Source: Tragulus kanchil (taxonomy: Eukaryota > Chordata > Mammalia > Artiodactyla > Tragulidae). From it: a DNA stretch of 64,000 bases. This document shows, piece after piece, positions 1 through 12,060 of the stretch; the first letter of the stretch is position 1; each line of letters starts with the position of its first letter. The stretch spans positions 58,613,394 through 58,677,393 of the forward strand of contig JAIOJX010000006.1 of NCBI GenBank assembly GCA_022376925.1, given 5' to 3'. The position numbers and the translations under genes were made by a program. The notes under the pieces are model-generated. The model did no database searches. It had not been told where the DNA came from and saw only the letters and a program-made list of their open reading frames with translations.

Positions 1-62
1 TGAGTTATTTTTATGAATCATTTGGTTTTTTTTAATAGCCATTTTAGCAAACTGAAACAAAT
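1..62. repeat. Degraded end of an upstream tiling piece
   Basis: The first 23 bases recur at 1,138, and the next 35 or so align to 1,162-1,236 only with large gaps. This matches the decayed outgoing ends seen at the other junctions and implies a 16th overlap (shift about 1,137) cut by the window start. Confidence 0.7.
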
Positions 63-99
63 TGGGGTAAGGACAGAAAGAGAATAATCAATTAAGAAG

Positions 100-305
100 C
101 TACAGTAGCAATCCACAGCAATGACCTACTCTATAGCACAGGGAATGCTGCACAATATTGTGTCTTAACCTGAATGAGAAAATAATTTATAAAATAATAG
201 ACACATGTACATGTATAGCTGAATCACTTTGCTGTACACCTGAAACCAACACACCATTGCTAATCAACTATGCTCCAATGTAAAATAAAAATTAAAAAAG
301 AAAAA
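100..305 (+). mobile_element. L1 3' end (3'UTR and A-rich tail)
   Basis: The stretch carries the typical artiodactyl L1 3'UTR text: a 'tatagcacaggga' block, 'ctttgctgtacacctgaaac', then 'ctccaatgtaaaataaa' and an A-rich tail. Only the terminal 200 bp is present, as in a normal 5'-truncated insertion. Confidence 0.8.
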
Positions 306-1226
306 ATAATAAAGAATACTAAAATAATAATACAGCATACCAAATATACAAAATAATAATCTTGTTATGTCAAGTAATAATAATAAAGAATACCAAAATA
401 GTAGAGACCAGAGCAGATAAGAACAAAAAAAGGAAGCTATTGTCAAACAACAGCTAGCTTACATATGATGGTGTCTCTGCCTTTTATCTACTTTTTATTT
501 GAATTAGTATGTAAGTCACAAAACAAAGTTAAATCATATATGCACAGCCAATTAAACGTTTGGAAATATGTGTAAACGTATTCTAAGGTTAACAGTGTTA
601 TTGTTCCAAGTTTAAGTTCCAAAGTCCATATCTATTACTTTACAAATGATATAAAGCAGCATAAAACAAACAAAAAAGCTAAATATAACTTGAGATAAGT
701 AAAATTATTTTGTTATTTTTATTCACCTACATGTATATATACATAAACAGTAAAACTTCCATACACTTAGATGTCCTTGAGAAATATTTTAAAAAGGCAT
801 CTGATGGTAAAAGCAAACAATCTGTACTTTGATATTTCATATTAGAGGTTTTTGATCAGGATTATGGTCATAGTGTACCCTGAAGAACAGAAAATATCAT
901 TGTTTATATAGAAAGACTTGAGTTCTACTTTTTCTAGTAATTGGAAGGAATAGTTCATTATTACTGTGAAAGATAAGAAAACTAAAGCTTTGTTAGGTCA
1001 TTTTAGTTTCTAGAAATGTAGTATATCAAGTGTAAACTCCTGTATTCTGGGTATAATAGATTTAAAATAAATGCTATTTCCATGGTACTCATACTTACAT
1101 TCTTATATAGATACTGAAATCCACTTCTCCATTTTAGTGAGTTATTTTTATGAATCATTTTTAAAGTATATTTTGTTGTTTTGCAAATTAGACTTATTTA
1201 GCAATGTATGCCATATACAGAACAAA
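306..1226. other. Unassigned AT-rich DNA
   Basis: The first 120 bases are a degenerate AATAATAAAG-rich simple repeat continuing the L1 tail. The rest shows no recognised repeat and no credible exon; short frames here are AT-rich shadows. Confidence 0.5.
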
Positions 1227-1242
1227 CTGAAACAAACTTTTT

Positions 1243-1567
1243 TTTTTTTTTAAAGATTTATTTATTTATTTATTTTGGGGGGGTGGGGTGGGGAGGGAGG
1301 GGAGCAGATGGGCTACTTCTATTGGTCTTTCATTTGTCTATTTTCATCCATCTTTGTTCTTTGGCCCATGTGGACCTCCCATCGCGGTGGCCTCTGTTGT
1401 CGCAGAGCACCAGCTCTGGGTGCATGCACTCCAGAGCTCCGGTTCGGTAATTGGACACATCAGTCCAGCAACTCTGTGGCACGTGGGATCTTCCCAGGCC
1501 AGGGATCAAACTGGCCCCCCTTGCACTGCAAGGCGGTGTCCTTACCCACTGGACCACCAGGGAAGCT
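1243..1567 (-). mobile_element. CHR-2-like tRNA-derived SINE
   Basis: The minus strand reads a tRNA-like head with a B box (ggttcgatccc type), a GC-rich body and an (AAATAAAT)n/A tail at the left end. A 16-bp target-site duplication beginning 'ctgaaacaaac' flanks it at 1,227-1,242 and 1,568-1,583. The C-rich 3' segment makes a G-run array on the plus strand at 1,277-1,304. The family name is from memory of cetruminant tRNA-Glu SINEs; the exact subfamily is uncertain. Confidence 0.85.
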
Positions 1568-1654
1568 CTGAAACAAACTTTTTGACATAAGATGATTCTA
1601 TTGACATAATTAATTTTCAATGAATGCTCTAAGTCACAGGGGTTAGAAAGCTTC

Positions 1655-1860
1655 TCTAAAGGGTCTGGTTATATGCATATTTAGGTTTTGTGGACTGTAC
1701 ATTTTCTGCTATAACTACTCAGTGCTGCCATTTTAGTGAGATGCAAGCCACAGATGATACATAAATGAGTGTGTGGCTGTTCTCCGATGCAATTTTATTA
1801 GCAAAAAGTACTGACCAGAATGGATCCTACAGATGTAGTTTGCTCAGTCCTGTTCTAGAA
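1655..1860 (+). mobile_element. hAT-like nonautonomous DNA transposon remnant (MER class)
   Basis: The order 'ttttgtggactgtac', 'actactcagtgctgcca', 'gatacataaatgagtg', 'gcaattttattagcaaaaa' follows an old mammalian nonautonomous hAT family. A second member in the opposite orientation lies at 7,655-7,985. I cannot give the exact family name. Confidence 0.6.
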
Positions 1861-2961
1861 GTTAGGAGTGAAAAGTTTCAGGTACATGAATATTTGTGGT
1901 AAGTGGTAAATTCTAGTTAGTAATGATGCTCAAAGGCACAATTCTCAGAGTTGGTCCTGTCTTATGCCCTTCAGCATTATCCATTCCACGTTCATTTCCA
2001 CTAAGCAGTTCATTTTCTTACCACTGATTTAATTAGCAATATGTTTGCTCCAGTACTCCTTTAACTCATTCCATTTGTCTAATGTACATGAGATTTCAGT
2101 ACCTTAACTCTTGCTCTTTTTGATGCAATTCTATTGGTGTTATTTATTAAAACATCACTCTATGTATTTTGAAATTAAACCTCTGTGAACAGAAATACAG
2201 TGCTGAATAGGATTATTTCTCTATGTTAGATCAGAAAAATCTTAACTATTTTATGATCTGGTCTGCTTTGTGTTAACCTGTATTGAATTCAACTGTATCA
2301 CAGCCTTTGCTAACTTGGGGTGCTGTTTGAATACACTCTTCAAAGTTATACTAATTTAATAGTCCTCTATCTCTGAGGTCAAAGATTAGACTCTGTATAA
2401 CCATAATGCTGAAAGCACCATTAGTCACATACTTCTTGGGGCTGTACTGCTTGGTTATAGTACCATCAGGTCAGATGGGTAGCACTAGCCTTATTCTGAC
2501 AACAGTATGACCTTAATAGGCCTTTTAGATCTAGTAAGGATCTACTTGTTCCATGTTTTTAACGAGAAAGAAATGATTTTCAGCTCTGGTGCTACTAAGA
2601 AGACTTTGTCTTAAGAAAATGTTTCCTTTCTTTGTCCTTTTTTCTTGTTCTTCTTTTTAAAAAAGCACCTGTTTTCCCCTGACTACAGTAGTATGTAGCC
2701 AACATATGCTTGATATCTAAGAAGACAATTCACTTTCAAGTTTGTCATTCTAGTTGAACAGCCATTTTGCCATTTAAAATCTCCTAACTCCTTAATATAC
2801 TATTTATAACTCCTGTGTAAACCAATGCAGATATTCAGGGGACTGGGCATGGGGTAGGAGTAGGGAGAAAGTCTTGCATGTAAATTTACTTTAGAAGCAT
2901 ATATTTTAGACTTAATAGGCATGTGAAGTCTTTGATTCTTTATACCATCTGTCTTCTAAAT
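1861..2961. other. Unassigned unique-looking DNA
   Basis: No repeat family, exon or RNA gene is recognised. Bases from 2,499 onward form the first copy of overlap pair A. Confidence 0.5.
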
Positions 2962-3165
2962 AATGGAGTGAAGTAATAGACTCTCAGTCATGCCTGACTC
3001 TTCATGACCCCATGGATTGTAGGCTGCCAGGCTCCTCTGTCCATTGTATTTCCCAGGCAAGGATACCAGAGTGGGCATTCATGCCTTCCTCCAGGGAATC
3101 TTCCCAATTCAGGGATCAAACCTGTGGCTCTTGCATTGCAGACAGACTCTTTACTGTCAGATAAT
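2962..3165 (-). mobile_element. Bov-tA SINE
   Basis: Reverse complement of the ruminant tRNA-Glu-derived SINE: tail block with 'cctgactcttcatgacccca', central 'tttcccaggcaaggatacc', and the tRNA head at the right end ('gggatcaaacctgtggctc'). It repeats at 4,065-4,268 in overlap copy A2. Confidence 0.85.
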
Positions 3166-4064
3166 GTAAATAGGTAACATAAAACTCATAAAATGAAATA
3201 ACTGAAATATTTCAAATAACACAGGTAAAAACATAAAAAGTTAAATTATCAAATTTAATATAAAACTACTGAAATATCATCTATTTAGGATATATCAATA
3301 ACAAAATTTTAGTTTTATTTCATGCTCTACTAATTATCTTTCTCTAAACTGATCTTTAAAGTTATGTTTGGGGGTATTTTAAGATATAAATTGACAGAAT
3401 CTTTGCATGAATCAAAGCTCAAAATTTTCCTAAATTAGAATTGATAGAAATACACATTTCAAATATTATTTTCTAAAATTCATATGAAAAGAGCTAAAGG
3501 ACTCACAATGAAGCAAGAGAGAAACAGAGTATCATGTGCACTCACATAAAATGAGTGACATAGAATCCTTTCTGAGAGGGTATAGTAGGAAAACCATCAG
3601 GTCACAACAGTATGACCTTAATAGGCCTTTTAGATCTAGTAAGGATCTACTTGTTCCATGTTTAACGAGAAAGAAATGATTTTCAGCTCTGGTGCTACTA
3701 AGAAGACTTTGTCTTAAGAAAATGTTTCCTTTCTTTGTCCTTTTTTCTTGTTCTTCTTTTTAAAAAAGCACCTGTTTTCCCCTGACTACAGTAGTATGTA
3801 GCCAACATATGCTTGATATCTAAGAAGACAATTCACTTTCAAGTTTGTCATTCTAGTTGAACAGCCATTTTGCCATTTAAAATCTCCTAACTCCTTAATA
3901 TACTATTTATAACTCCTGTGTAAACCAATGCAGATATTCAGGGGACTGGGCATGGGGTAGGAGTAGGGAGAAAGTCTTGCATGTAAATTTACTTTAGAAG
4001 CATATATTTTAGACTTAATAGGCATGTGAAGTCTTTGATTCTTTATACCATCTGTCTTCTAAAT

Positions 4065-4268
4065 AATGGAGTGAAGTAATAGACTCTCAGTCATGCCTGA
4101 CTCTTCATGACCCCATGGATTGTAGGCTGCCAGGCTCCTCTGTCCATTGTATTTCCCAGGCAAGGATACCAGAGTGGGCATTCATGCCTTCCTCCAGGGA
4201 ATCTTCCCAATTCAGGGATCAAACCTGTGGCTCTTGCATTGCAGACAGACTCTTTACTGTCAGATAAT
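4065..4268 (-). mobile_element. Bov-tA SINE (copy A2 of 2,962-3,165)
   Basis: Same element carried by the second copy of overlap pair A; not an independent insertion. Confidence 0.85.
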
Positions 4269-4692
4269 GTAAATAGGTAACATAAAACTCATAAAATGAA
4301 ATAACTGAAATATTTCAAATAACACAGGTAAAAACATAAAAAGTTAAATTATCAAATTTAATATAAAACTACTGAAATATCATCTATTTAGGATATATCA
4401 ATAACAAAATTTTAGTTTTATTTCATGCTCTACTAATTATCTTTCTCTAAACTGATCTTTAAAGTTATGTTTGGGGGTATTTTAAGATATAAATTGACAG
4501 AATCTTTGCATGAATCAAAGCTCAAAATTTTCCTAAATTAGAATTGATAGAAATACACATTTCAAATATTATTTTCTAAAATTCATATGAAAAGAGCTAA
4601 AGGACTCACAATGAAGCAAGAGAGAAACAGAGTATCATGTGCACTCACATAAAATGAGTGACATAGAATCCTTTCTGAGAGGGTATAGTAGG

Positions 4693-5324
4693 GGAAAATG
4701 TAAAAGTTTCAAAGAGCAATATTCCTCAAAATTTTGTTCTCTAGTTTCCAAATTAAAGTGGCAGAATGTTATAATGGAGGAATAAAAATAAAATACATTA
4801 AAAAAGTTCTTATCCTCTAGAGAAAGATTGCTTATTTATATTGATCTTAATCTGGCAACTATCAAAATGGAATAAAGGCCTAAAATAAACTTTGAAGAAC
4901 AGTCAGAATGTAATCTTTTGTATGACAATGGTTACTGTGTTTGGGTACCAAAATCTTCTGGTATATTCCATCTGTTTAGTAGATCTTATCTCTTCTATAA
5001 CAAAAATTGGTGAGTCTTAGTTGCATTCCAAACTTTCTTAGGAGTTTCAAAAGCTTAGTATATATACAACGGAATGGGGCCAACACATAATCTGAGAGAA
5101 GCATAGTCACAATCACATCATGGTCTCAATTTGCATCTCCCTGTAAATCCTGTATGCCAAAGATTTTAACCAAACCAGACTTCTTAATATCTGCAGAAAA
5201 ACTTGAACCTTTTCACTTTCACATCTTGATTTATGCTGCCTACTCTACCAAGATTGGCCCTTTTTTTTACTCCCATTTGTTCCAGAAATATCTTATTTTT
5301 TTCAGACTCTTTTGTCCTCCCCCA
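4693..5324. other. Unassigned AT-rich DNA
   Basis: No recognised repeat or gene. The frame beginning at 5,154 runs into the Bov-tA and has no recognisable domain. Confidence 0.5.
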
Positions 5325-5530
5325 AAGTTGGCGCTAGTGATAAAAAATTTCCCTGACAATGCAGCAGACACAAGAGACCTGGGTTTGATCAATCCCTGGG
5401 TTACAAAGATCTTCTGGAGAAGGAAGTGGCAACCCACTCCAGTACTCCTGCCTGAGAAATCCCATGGACAGAGAGGCCTAGTGGGCTACAGTCCATAGCA
5501 TTGCAAAGAGTCATAAACAACTGAGCACTT
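5325..5530 (+). mobile_element. Bov-tA SINE
   Basis: tRNA-like head with 'aatgcagcagac' and 'tgggtttgatcaatccctgg', then 'gaagtggcaacccactccag', 'ggacagagaggcc' and 'gggctacagtccatagc'. The last 48 bases recur at 6,576-6,623, where overlap copy B2 begins. Confidence 0.85.
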
Positions 5531-6026
5531 TTCAGTTATTCACCACAGAGTATTAGGATCTCCTAATACTTTGAACTTGGTATTTACCAATATTCTCTTT
5601 TTATTTAGTATTTCACCCACTACTTTACTTGATAGCACCATGCATATACCACACACTGAAACAGGAGCCTTAAATTTAAGTTAACAGTTGATTTTTAAAT
5701 GGATCTCAAATATTTCTTTATGCCATTTGTTTGTATTCTGTAATCTGTTAGCATGTAGTATACAGATGCACTGTGATATAAAAAATCCTCAAAGACAATA
5801 AAAATATATATGACAGGTAAATATTTTCAAAACAAATTAATACTTCATAATTTGGAGATTTGGATTTCAATTTTAGAGATAAGCTTATTCTAATTAACCA
5901 ATTAGAGAAAAAATGACCAAGAAAACAATTGTCAGGGAAATTATTATTTTGGCTCTAGACAAAAATTTATCAAAGAGTATCTTGTTTGTGTCCCATTGAG
6001 TTTAAATATTAAGACATTTTAAAGAG

Positions 6027-6357
6027 GGTTTCCCTGGTGGTCCAGTGGGTAAGGACACTGCCTTGCAGTGCAAGGGGCTCCAGTTCGATCCCTGGCCTCG
6101 GAAGATCATGTGCTGTGGAGTGGCTGGACCAATGTGTCCAACTACCCAGCCAGAGCTCTGGAGCACATGCACCCAGAGCCAGTGCTCTGAGACGAGAGAG
6201 GCCGCTGTGATGGGAGGGCCATACAGGCCAAAGTACAAAGATGGAAATAATAAATGAAAGACCAATAGAAGTGGCCAAAAGAAAAAAAAAATGAGATAAG
6301 AATTACAAAGAAAAGAATGCATAAATAGAAAAAAAAAAAAGTTAAAAAAAAAAAAAA
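6027..6357 (+). mobile_element. CHR-2-like tRNA-derived SINE
   Basis: Head 'tttccctggtggtccagtgg', B box 'ccagttcgatccctggcc', GC-rich body, then a long A-rich tail. It is flanked by a 16-bp imperfect target duplication: 'aagacattttaaagag' at 6,011 and 'aagacattccaaagag' at about 6,358. Apparent reading frames over it are shadows. Confidence 0.85.
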
Positions 6358-7119
6358 AAGACATTCCAAAGAGTATGAGTAAGAGATATCTTGGCAAAGT
6401 TTGCCGGCTTATATGTAGTAATCTCCATTTACTTACATAATTGGAGCATCACTTTGAACATATTAGTGAACTTTAATTTAACACCATGAACCCATTAAAC
6501 AAAGCACAATGTTTAAAACTTACAGGTTTTTGAAAATGGAGATCTGCATACATTTGTACAGTCATGGAGCCAGTGGGGCTACAGTCCATAGCATTGCAAA
6601 GAGTCATAAACAACTGAGCACTTTTCAGTTATTCACCACAGAGTATTAGGATCTCCTAATACTTTGAACTTGGTATTTACCAATATTCTCTTTTTATTTA
6701 GTATTTCACCCACTACTTTACTTGATAGCACCATGCATATACCACACACTGAAACAGGAGCCTTAAATTTAAGTTAACAGTTGATTTTTAAATGGATCTC
6801 AAATATTTCTTTATGCCATTTGTTTGTATTCTGTAATCTGTTAGCATGTAGTATACAGATGCACTGTGATATAAAAAATCCTCAAAGACAATAAAAATAT
6901 ATATGACAGGTAAATATTTTCAAAACAAATTAATACTTCATAATTTGGAGATTTGGATTTCAATTTTAGAGATAAGCTTATTCTAATTAACCAATTAGAG
7001 AAAAAATGACCAAGAAAACAATTGTCAGGGAAATTATTATTTTGGCTCTAGACAAAAATTTATCAAAGAGTATCTTGTTTGTGTCCCATTGAGTTTAAAT
7101 ATTAAGACATTTTAAAGAG

Positions 7120-7450
7120 GGTTTCCCTGGTGGTCCAGTGGGTAAGGACACTGCCTTGCAGTGCAAGGGGCTCCAGTTCGATCCCTGGCCTCGGAAGATC
7201 ATGTGCTGTGGAGTGGCTGGACCAATGTGTCCAACTACCCAGCCAGAGCTCTGGAGCACATGCACCCAGAGCCAGTGCTCTGAGACGAGAGAGGCCGCTG
7301 TGATGGGAGGGCCATACAGGCCAAAGTACAAAGATGGAAATAATAAATGAAAGACCAATAGAAGTGGCCAAAAGAAAAAAAAAATGAGATAAGAATTACA
7401 AAGAAAAGAATGCATAAATAGAAAAAAAAAAAAGTTAAAAAAAAAAAAAA
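7120..7450 (+). mobile_element. CHR-2-like SINE (copy B2 of 6,027-6,357)
   Basis: The same insertion, target duplication included, carried by the second copy of overlap pair B. Confidence 0.85.
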
Positions 7451-7654
7451 AAGACATTCCAAAGAGTATGAGTAAGAGATATCTTGGCAAAGTTTGCCGG
7501 CTTATATGTAGTAATCTCCATTTACTTACATAATTGGAGCATCACTTTGAACATATTAGTGAACTTTAATTTAACACCATGAACCCATTAAACAAAGCAC
7601 AATGTTTAAAACTTACAGGTTTTTGAAAATGGAGATCTGCATACATTTTGCAAA

Positions 7655-7985
7655 CTACAGTCATGGGCCAGACCCTCAATTGTTCTGGTGTGGACTATAA
7701 GGGATTGATAGTTCTTACATTTTTAAATGTTTAGAGGGCTGAGAGTGAGATAAAATAAAATAAAAAGTGACATATGAAAATTATATAAAATTCAAATTTC
7801 AGTGTCAATAATAGAGTTTTATTTGAACACATCATTCATTCATATATTATGTATTCTTATCAGAGACTTCTTTTTGCTACAACACCAGAGTTTACTATGA
7901 CAGAAACCACATTGTCTGCAAAGCCTAAAATATCTGCTATTTTTTCTCTTTATAGGAAAAATTTTCTGGTCCTTGACATAGATCA
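7655..7985 (-). mobile_element. hAT-like nonautonomous DNA transposon (MER class)
   Basis: It reads as the reverse complement of the 1,655-1,860 family: 'gcaaactacagtcatgggcc' at the left, 'gagttttatttgaacac' centrally, 'gcaaagcctaaaatatctgc' and 'ttttctggtccttgac' at the right. It appears near full length but strongly diverged. Confidence 0.6.
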
Positions 7986-8044
7986 TCCTCCCTCATTAAG
8001 TAAAGAACAAAGAATATAATGCAAACTTTTCTTGATATATATTA

Positions 8045-8255
8045 TAACATAGCAGTTAAAGGCAAGAGCTTGCTGATTACAGAGGCTTAACTTTCTCATT
8101 GTCTGCTATGTGACTTTGAACAGAATATTTAAACTCTCTAAGTTTTAATTGCCCCAGAAATAAAACAGGACAATAATTATACCTATATTTTGGGTTTGAG
8201 GAGAATTAAACATATAACACAAATAGTTAACAACCTAGTGCACAATGGCAATTGT
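8045..8255 (+). mobile_element. MIR SINE
   Basis: Diagnostic MIR order: 'taacatagcagttaaaggca', 'gctatgtgactttgaacag', 'aactctctaagtttt', 'aaaacaggacaataattat', 'tttgaggagaattaaac'. Divergence is high, as expected for an ancient mammalian SINE. Confidence 0.75.
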
Positions 8256-9340
8256 AAAGCAAATGCATAAAGTGTAAGAATACAGGAAAGAGATAAAATG
8301 ATGGCAAAAGATACTCTTGACATATATGAACTAAGAGAAAACTTTGTGGGCTATGTTAATATTGAATTAAGAGCATCATTGAGGAGAGAGGGTTTCATTA
8401 AACAGAAAGAAAAAAAAAGGTCAATTTACCGGGAAGATGCTAAATAGTCTAAAGTATTATGTATTGAAATACATCATATATATTTCAATATATTATATAT
8501 TTTTATATTGAAATCTATCATATATATATAATATTTATATAAACTGAATAAGAATACAGTAAGAAATTGGTAAATCTTTGATCATGTGAGATTTCTATGT
8601 ACATGTTTCAATTAGGTTAAATAGAGAGAAATTTTTTAAAAATATAAAATATTTGAATAAAATGTACAGTAATTATGTAAAAACTTGCAGCTAAAAATAG
8701 AAAATATTCTCAAGGTTCCATGAAACATTATTAAGGTTGTCTATGCATTGGAACATTAAGATAGTATTAAGATTCAAAAAGACTATCACAGAGAACACAT
8801 TTTCTGCTGGAATTCATTAAGTACCTCACACAAATGCATTTTGTGTCTCTTAACAAATATGACATCAGGAGAAATGAAACACTTCAATGAGGCTTCTGTC
8901 TCATGAAAGAAGATGAAGCTTATTTGAAAGACTTTTCAAACTTCATGTCCAAATATTTCAAGGCATGTTTTATCAAACTTTTGAGGAAATTTTGGTTTTA
9001 CCATTATACAAACACATCCAGAAAACAGAAAAATGCATAATATTCTGCAACATATTCTAGAAGGCCAATATAACCTTGCTACAAAATTGCATGTTTAATT
9101 ACACATGTAAATGGCATGTGTAGTTAAGGGAGTTGTGTGGTTTATTTCTTCTTGTTGACTGTTATATAGATATGATGCATACCTGGAGCTTAAGTAGCCA
9201 CCATGGTCCTTAAAGTGAAGTCACATGTTGAGGATATTGTAGCAACAATAATAGAAGTCTGATTGACAGAAGATAATGGGGCTTCCACAACAGTTATATA
9301 ATAGCACCACAGTATATCTATTTCATATATATACATGTAT
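8256..9340. other. AT-rich DNA, weak old L1 signal
   Basis: 8,461-8,545 is an AT tract with an inverted repeat (attgaaata / tatttcaat) and TA runs. 9,040-9,095 ('ttctagaaggccaatataac') weakly resembles plus-strand L1 ORF2 DNA. Nothing else is recognised. Confidence 0.4.
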
Positions 9341-9376
9341 ATGTGTGTGTGGTTGTGTGTGTGTGTGTGTGTGTAT
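9341..9376. repeat. (TG)n microsatellite
   Basis: An interrupted TG array, repeated at 10,477-10,512 in copy C2. Both copies have the same interruption (GG in the middle), so they are the same locus. Confidence 0.9.
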
Positions 9377-10196
9377 ACTATTATTGTTACTATTTGCACC
9401 CTAAATTATTCCTATTTGATATACTATGTAAGATTGGAAGCAGTTCTAATACTTTTTCATGGCTCCTTCTTTAGAGATACCACACTTCACGCAAGTATCA
9501 TATGAATTATTCTTTCTAAATATATAGAAAGCATTTTAAGCAGAATATAAAATTTATGAATATTTTTGAAGAATTTTAAAGCACAAAAGTGACATATCTG
9601 TGTCCTGTATGGCAAATAAGTCACTCTTGTAAGTGAATGGAAAATGGGTTTAAGAAAAACAGTATTCGAGCCAAGGAAAAAAGTTGACTGATGCAGACAA
9701 ATGAAGAAGGCTGTGCAAAGGTTGTACTACTATCCTTTTCAAATTTGTCTTCCGTGGACTTACATAGTAGAAGGAATGAATTTGGCATATTTTTATGGAG
9801 GCACACATCTAGCAGTACTGATGATTGGTTTGGAGAAAAAAAGAGCAAGCCTAGCATGCAAGGCAGAGATCTACTTTCTAGGATGGAGAATGCATGAAGA
9901 GGAACATGTTTGAGGTTCCAAGTGATAGATTCACTCTTAAAATGTTGAGTTTTGAATATAAATCTGAAATTCAATAGTTACTATGCAAATGAGTCATACA
10001 AATGAGAAAAAGACCATAAGTTTTATTGACTTTATTTATTGAGTGCGATTAAATAACTGGTTCAGTTCTTGTTTAGGAAACTCAGTGAGAGAATTTCCTA
10101 CAGAGAACTCCTGCTATTATTGACCTTAAACAGTTCAATGACAAACAGATAGAATTAAAAAAAGAATCAAACATCAGGTTTGATATAGACAATAAA
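9377..10196. other. Unassigned DNA
   Basis: No known repeat seen. A 117-codon minus-strand frame (9,621-9,974) and overlapping plus-strand frames recur in copy C2, but show no domain, no splice context and no conservation signal. Confidence 0.45.
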
Positions 10197-10296
10197 GGGC
10201 TTCCCTAATGGCTCAGACAGTAAAGAATTTGCCTGCAATGCAGGAAGCCTGAATTTGACCCCTAGGAAGATCCTCTGCAGAAGGGAATGGCAAACT
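10197..10296 (+). mobile_element. Bov-tA SINE, truncated at a piece end
   Basis: Begins 'gggcttccctaatggctcag' and stops at 'ggcaaact', where the next tiling piece starts. The full element is at 11,335-11,545. A short deletion near 'cccctaggaag' versus 'cccctgctcaggaag' fits a low-quality end. Confidence 0.8.
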
Positions 10297-11334
10297 GTTA
10301 TATAGATATGATGCATACCTGGAGCTTAAGTAGCCACCATGGTCCTTAAAGTGAAGTCACATGTTGAGGATATTGTAGCAACAATAATAGAAGTCTGATT
10401 GACAGAAGATAATGGGGCTTCCACAACAGTTATATAATAGCACCACAGTATATCTATTTCATATATATACATGTATATGTGTGTGTGGTTGTGTGTGTGT
10501 GTGTGTGTGTATACTATTATTGTTACTATTTGCACCCTAAATTATTCCTATTTGATATACTATGTAAGATTGGAAGCAGTTCTAATACTTTTTCATGGCT
10601 CCTTCTTTAGAGATACCACACTTCACGCAAGTATCATATGAATTATTCTTTCTAAATATATAGAAAGCATTTTTAAGCAGAATATACAATTTATGAATAT
10701 TTTTGAAGAATTTTAAAGCACAAAAGTGACATATCTGTGTCCTGTATGGCAAATAAGTCACTCTTGTAAGTGAATGGAAAATGGGTTTAAGAAAAACAGT
10801 ATTCGAGCCAAGGAAAAAAGTTGACTGATGCAGACAAATGAAGAAGGCTGTGCAAAGGTTGTACTACTATCCTTTTCAAATTTGTCTTCCGTGGACTTAC
10901 ATAGTAGAAGGAATGAATTTGGCATATTTTTATGGAGGCACACATCTAGCAGTACTGATGATTGGTTTGGAGAAAAAAAGAGCAAGCCTAGCATGCAAGG
11001 CAGAGATCTACTTTCTAGGATGGAGAATGCATGAAGAGGAACATGTTTGAGGTTCCAAGTGATAGATTCACTCTTAAAATGTTGAGTTTTGAATATAAAT
11101 CTGAAATTCAATAGTTACTATGCAAATGAGTCATACAAATGAGAAAAAGACCATAAGTTTTATTGACTTTATTTATTGAGTGCGATTAAATAACTGGTTC
11201 AGTTCTTGTTTAGGGAAACTCAGTGAGAGAATTTCCTACAGAGAACTCCTGCTATTATTGACCTTAAACAGTTCAATGACAAACAGATAGAATTAAAAAA
11301 AGAATCAAACATCAGGTTTGATATAGACAATAAA

Positions 11335-11545
11335 GGGCTTCCCTAATGGCTCAGACAGTAAAGAATTTGCCTGCAATGCAGGAAGCCTGAATTTGACCCC
11401 TGCTCAGGAAGATCCTCTGCAGAAGGGAATGGCAAACTATTCCCATATTCTTGCCTGGAGAATTCCATGGACAGAGGAACCTGGTGGGCTACAGTCCATG
11501 AGGTCACAAAAAGTCAGACATGACTTAGAAATTGAGTACAATAGA
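11335..11545 (+). mobile_element. Bov-tA SINE
   Basis: Complete head ('gggcttccctaatggctcag') to tail ('aaagtcagacatgacttaga'), with 'gaatggcaaactattcccat' and 'ggacagaggaacctggtggg'. Confidence 0.88.
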
Positions 11546-12060
11546 GATAATACAAAAAAAAAATGTGAACACATGAAAGAGGGGTTTCTACAATAGAGAT
11601 TAGCTATGTAGAAAAAGATTTCTTGAAGCTATTATAGTTATGTTGTTAACTGAAGGATGAACACACAATACACAATAAATGTTTGAGCTTGAGGAAATAC
11701 CATTTGCAGAGGTTTCAAGACCAGGTTTTCGTAGGACTCAAAATCTTAAGACTGTTTTCACTGGGACTTGGTATTTTGGGGGAAGTGGACTGCATAATAG
11801 TATGTGAAAAGCAATCAAGAGATGGATTGCTAAACATCATTAAAGGAATTTGAACTTTATAAGAAAGGTAAAGAAAATCATAGAGTAAATTCTAATTAGG
11901 AATGGAAATTTACAGAGGTAAAGTGACTAAGAACAGACCCCAAAGGGGAGTACCTGCAATTTAAGAGAGGTTAAAAAGTCTATGAATGAAATGAAAAATA
12001 AGAAATCACAAATTTATGTTTCAGTTTGTTTCTTCATCAATTTAGCATTTAGTATTACTG
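11546..12060. other. Unassigned DNA
   Basis: No recognised repeat or gene. The segment is carried again in copy D2 (12,638-13,152), and its last part a third time from 14,065. Confidence 0.45.

Larger units (their letters stand above)
2499..4692. repeat. Overlap pair A (2,499-3,589 / 3,604-4,692)
   Basis: Direct duplication with shift 1,105, becoming 1,103 after a 2-base T-run difference. A 14-base filler joins the copies and reuses 'accatcaggtca', the text found just upstream of copy 1 at 2,462. It contains one Bov-tA per copy. Confidence 0.97.
5483..7670. repeat. Overlap pair B (5,483-6,574 / 6,576-7,670)
   Basis: Direct duplication with shift 1,093. Copy 1 is clean to 6,556. It then loses 7 bases and ends as a slightly corrupted version of 7,650-7,670, as expected for a poor-quality sequence end. 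Confidence 0.97.
9158..11438. repeat. Overlap pair C (9,158-10,296 / 10,294-11,438)
   Basis: Direct duplication with shift 1,136, rising to 1,142 near the end because copy 1 lost bases in its Bov-tA. Single-base differences include a T-run length and one A/C change. The copies share 'act' at the join. Confidence 0.97.

Noticed and set aside
6027..6357. A tRNA gene, because of the A/B-box-like head
   Set aside because: No cloverleaf is maintained; the tail, target duplication and multiple dispersed copies show a SINE.
9621..9974. 117-codon minus-strand frame, 'conserved' as two identical copies
   Set aside because: Identity comes from overlap pair C; no domain, codon signal or splice context.
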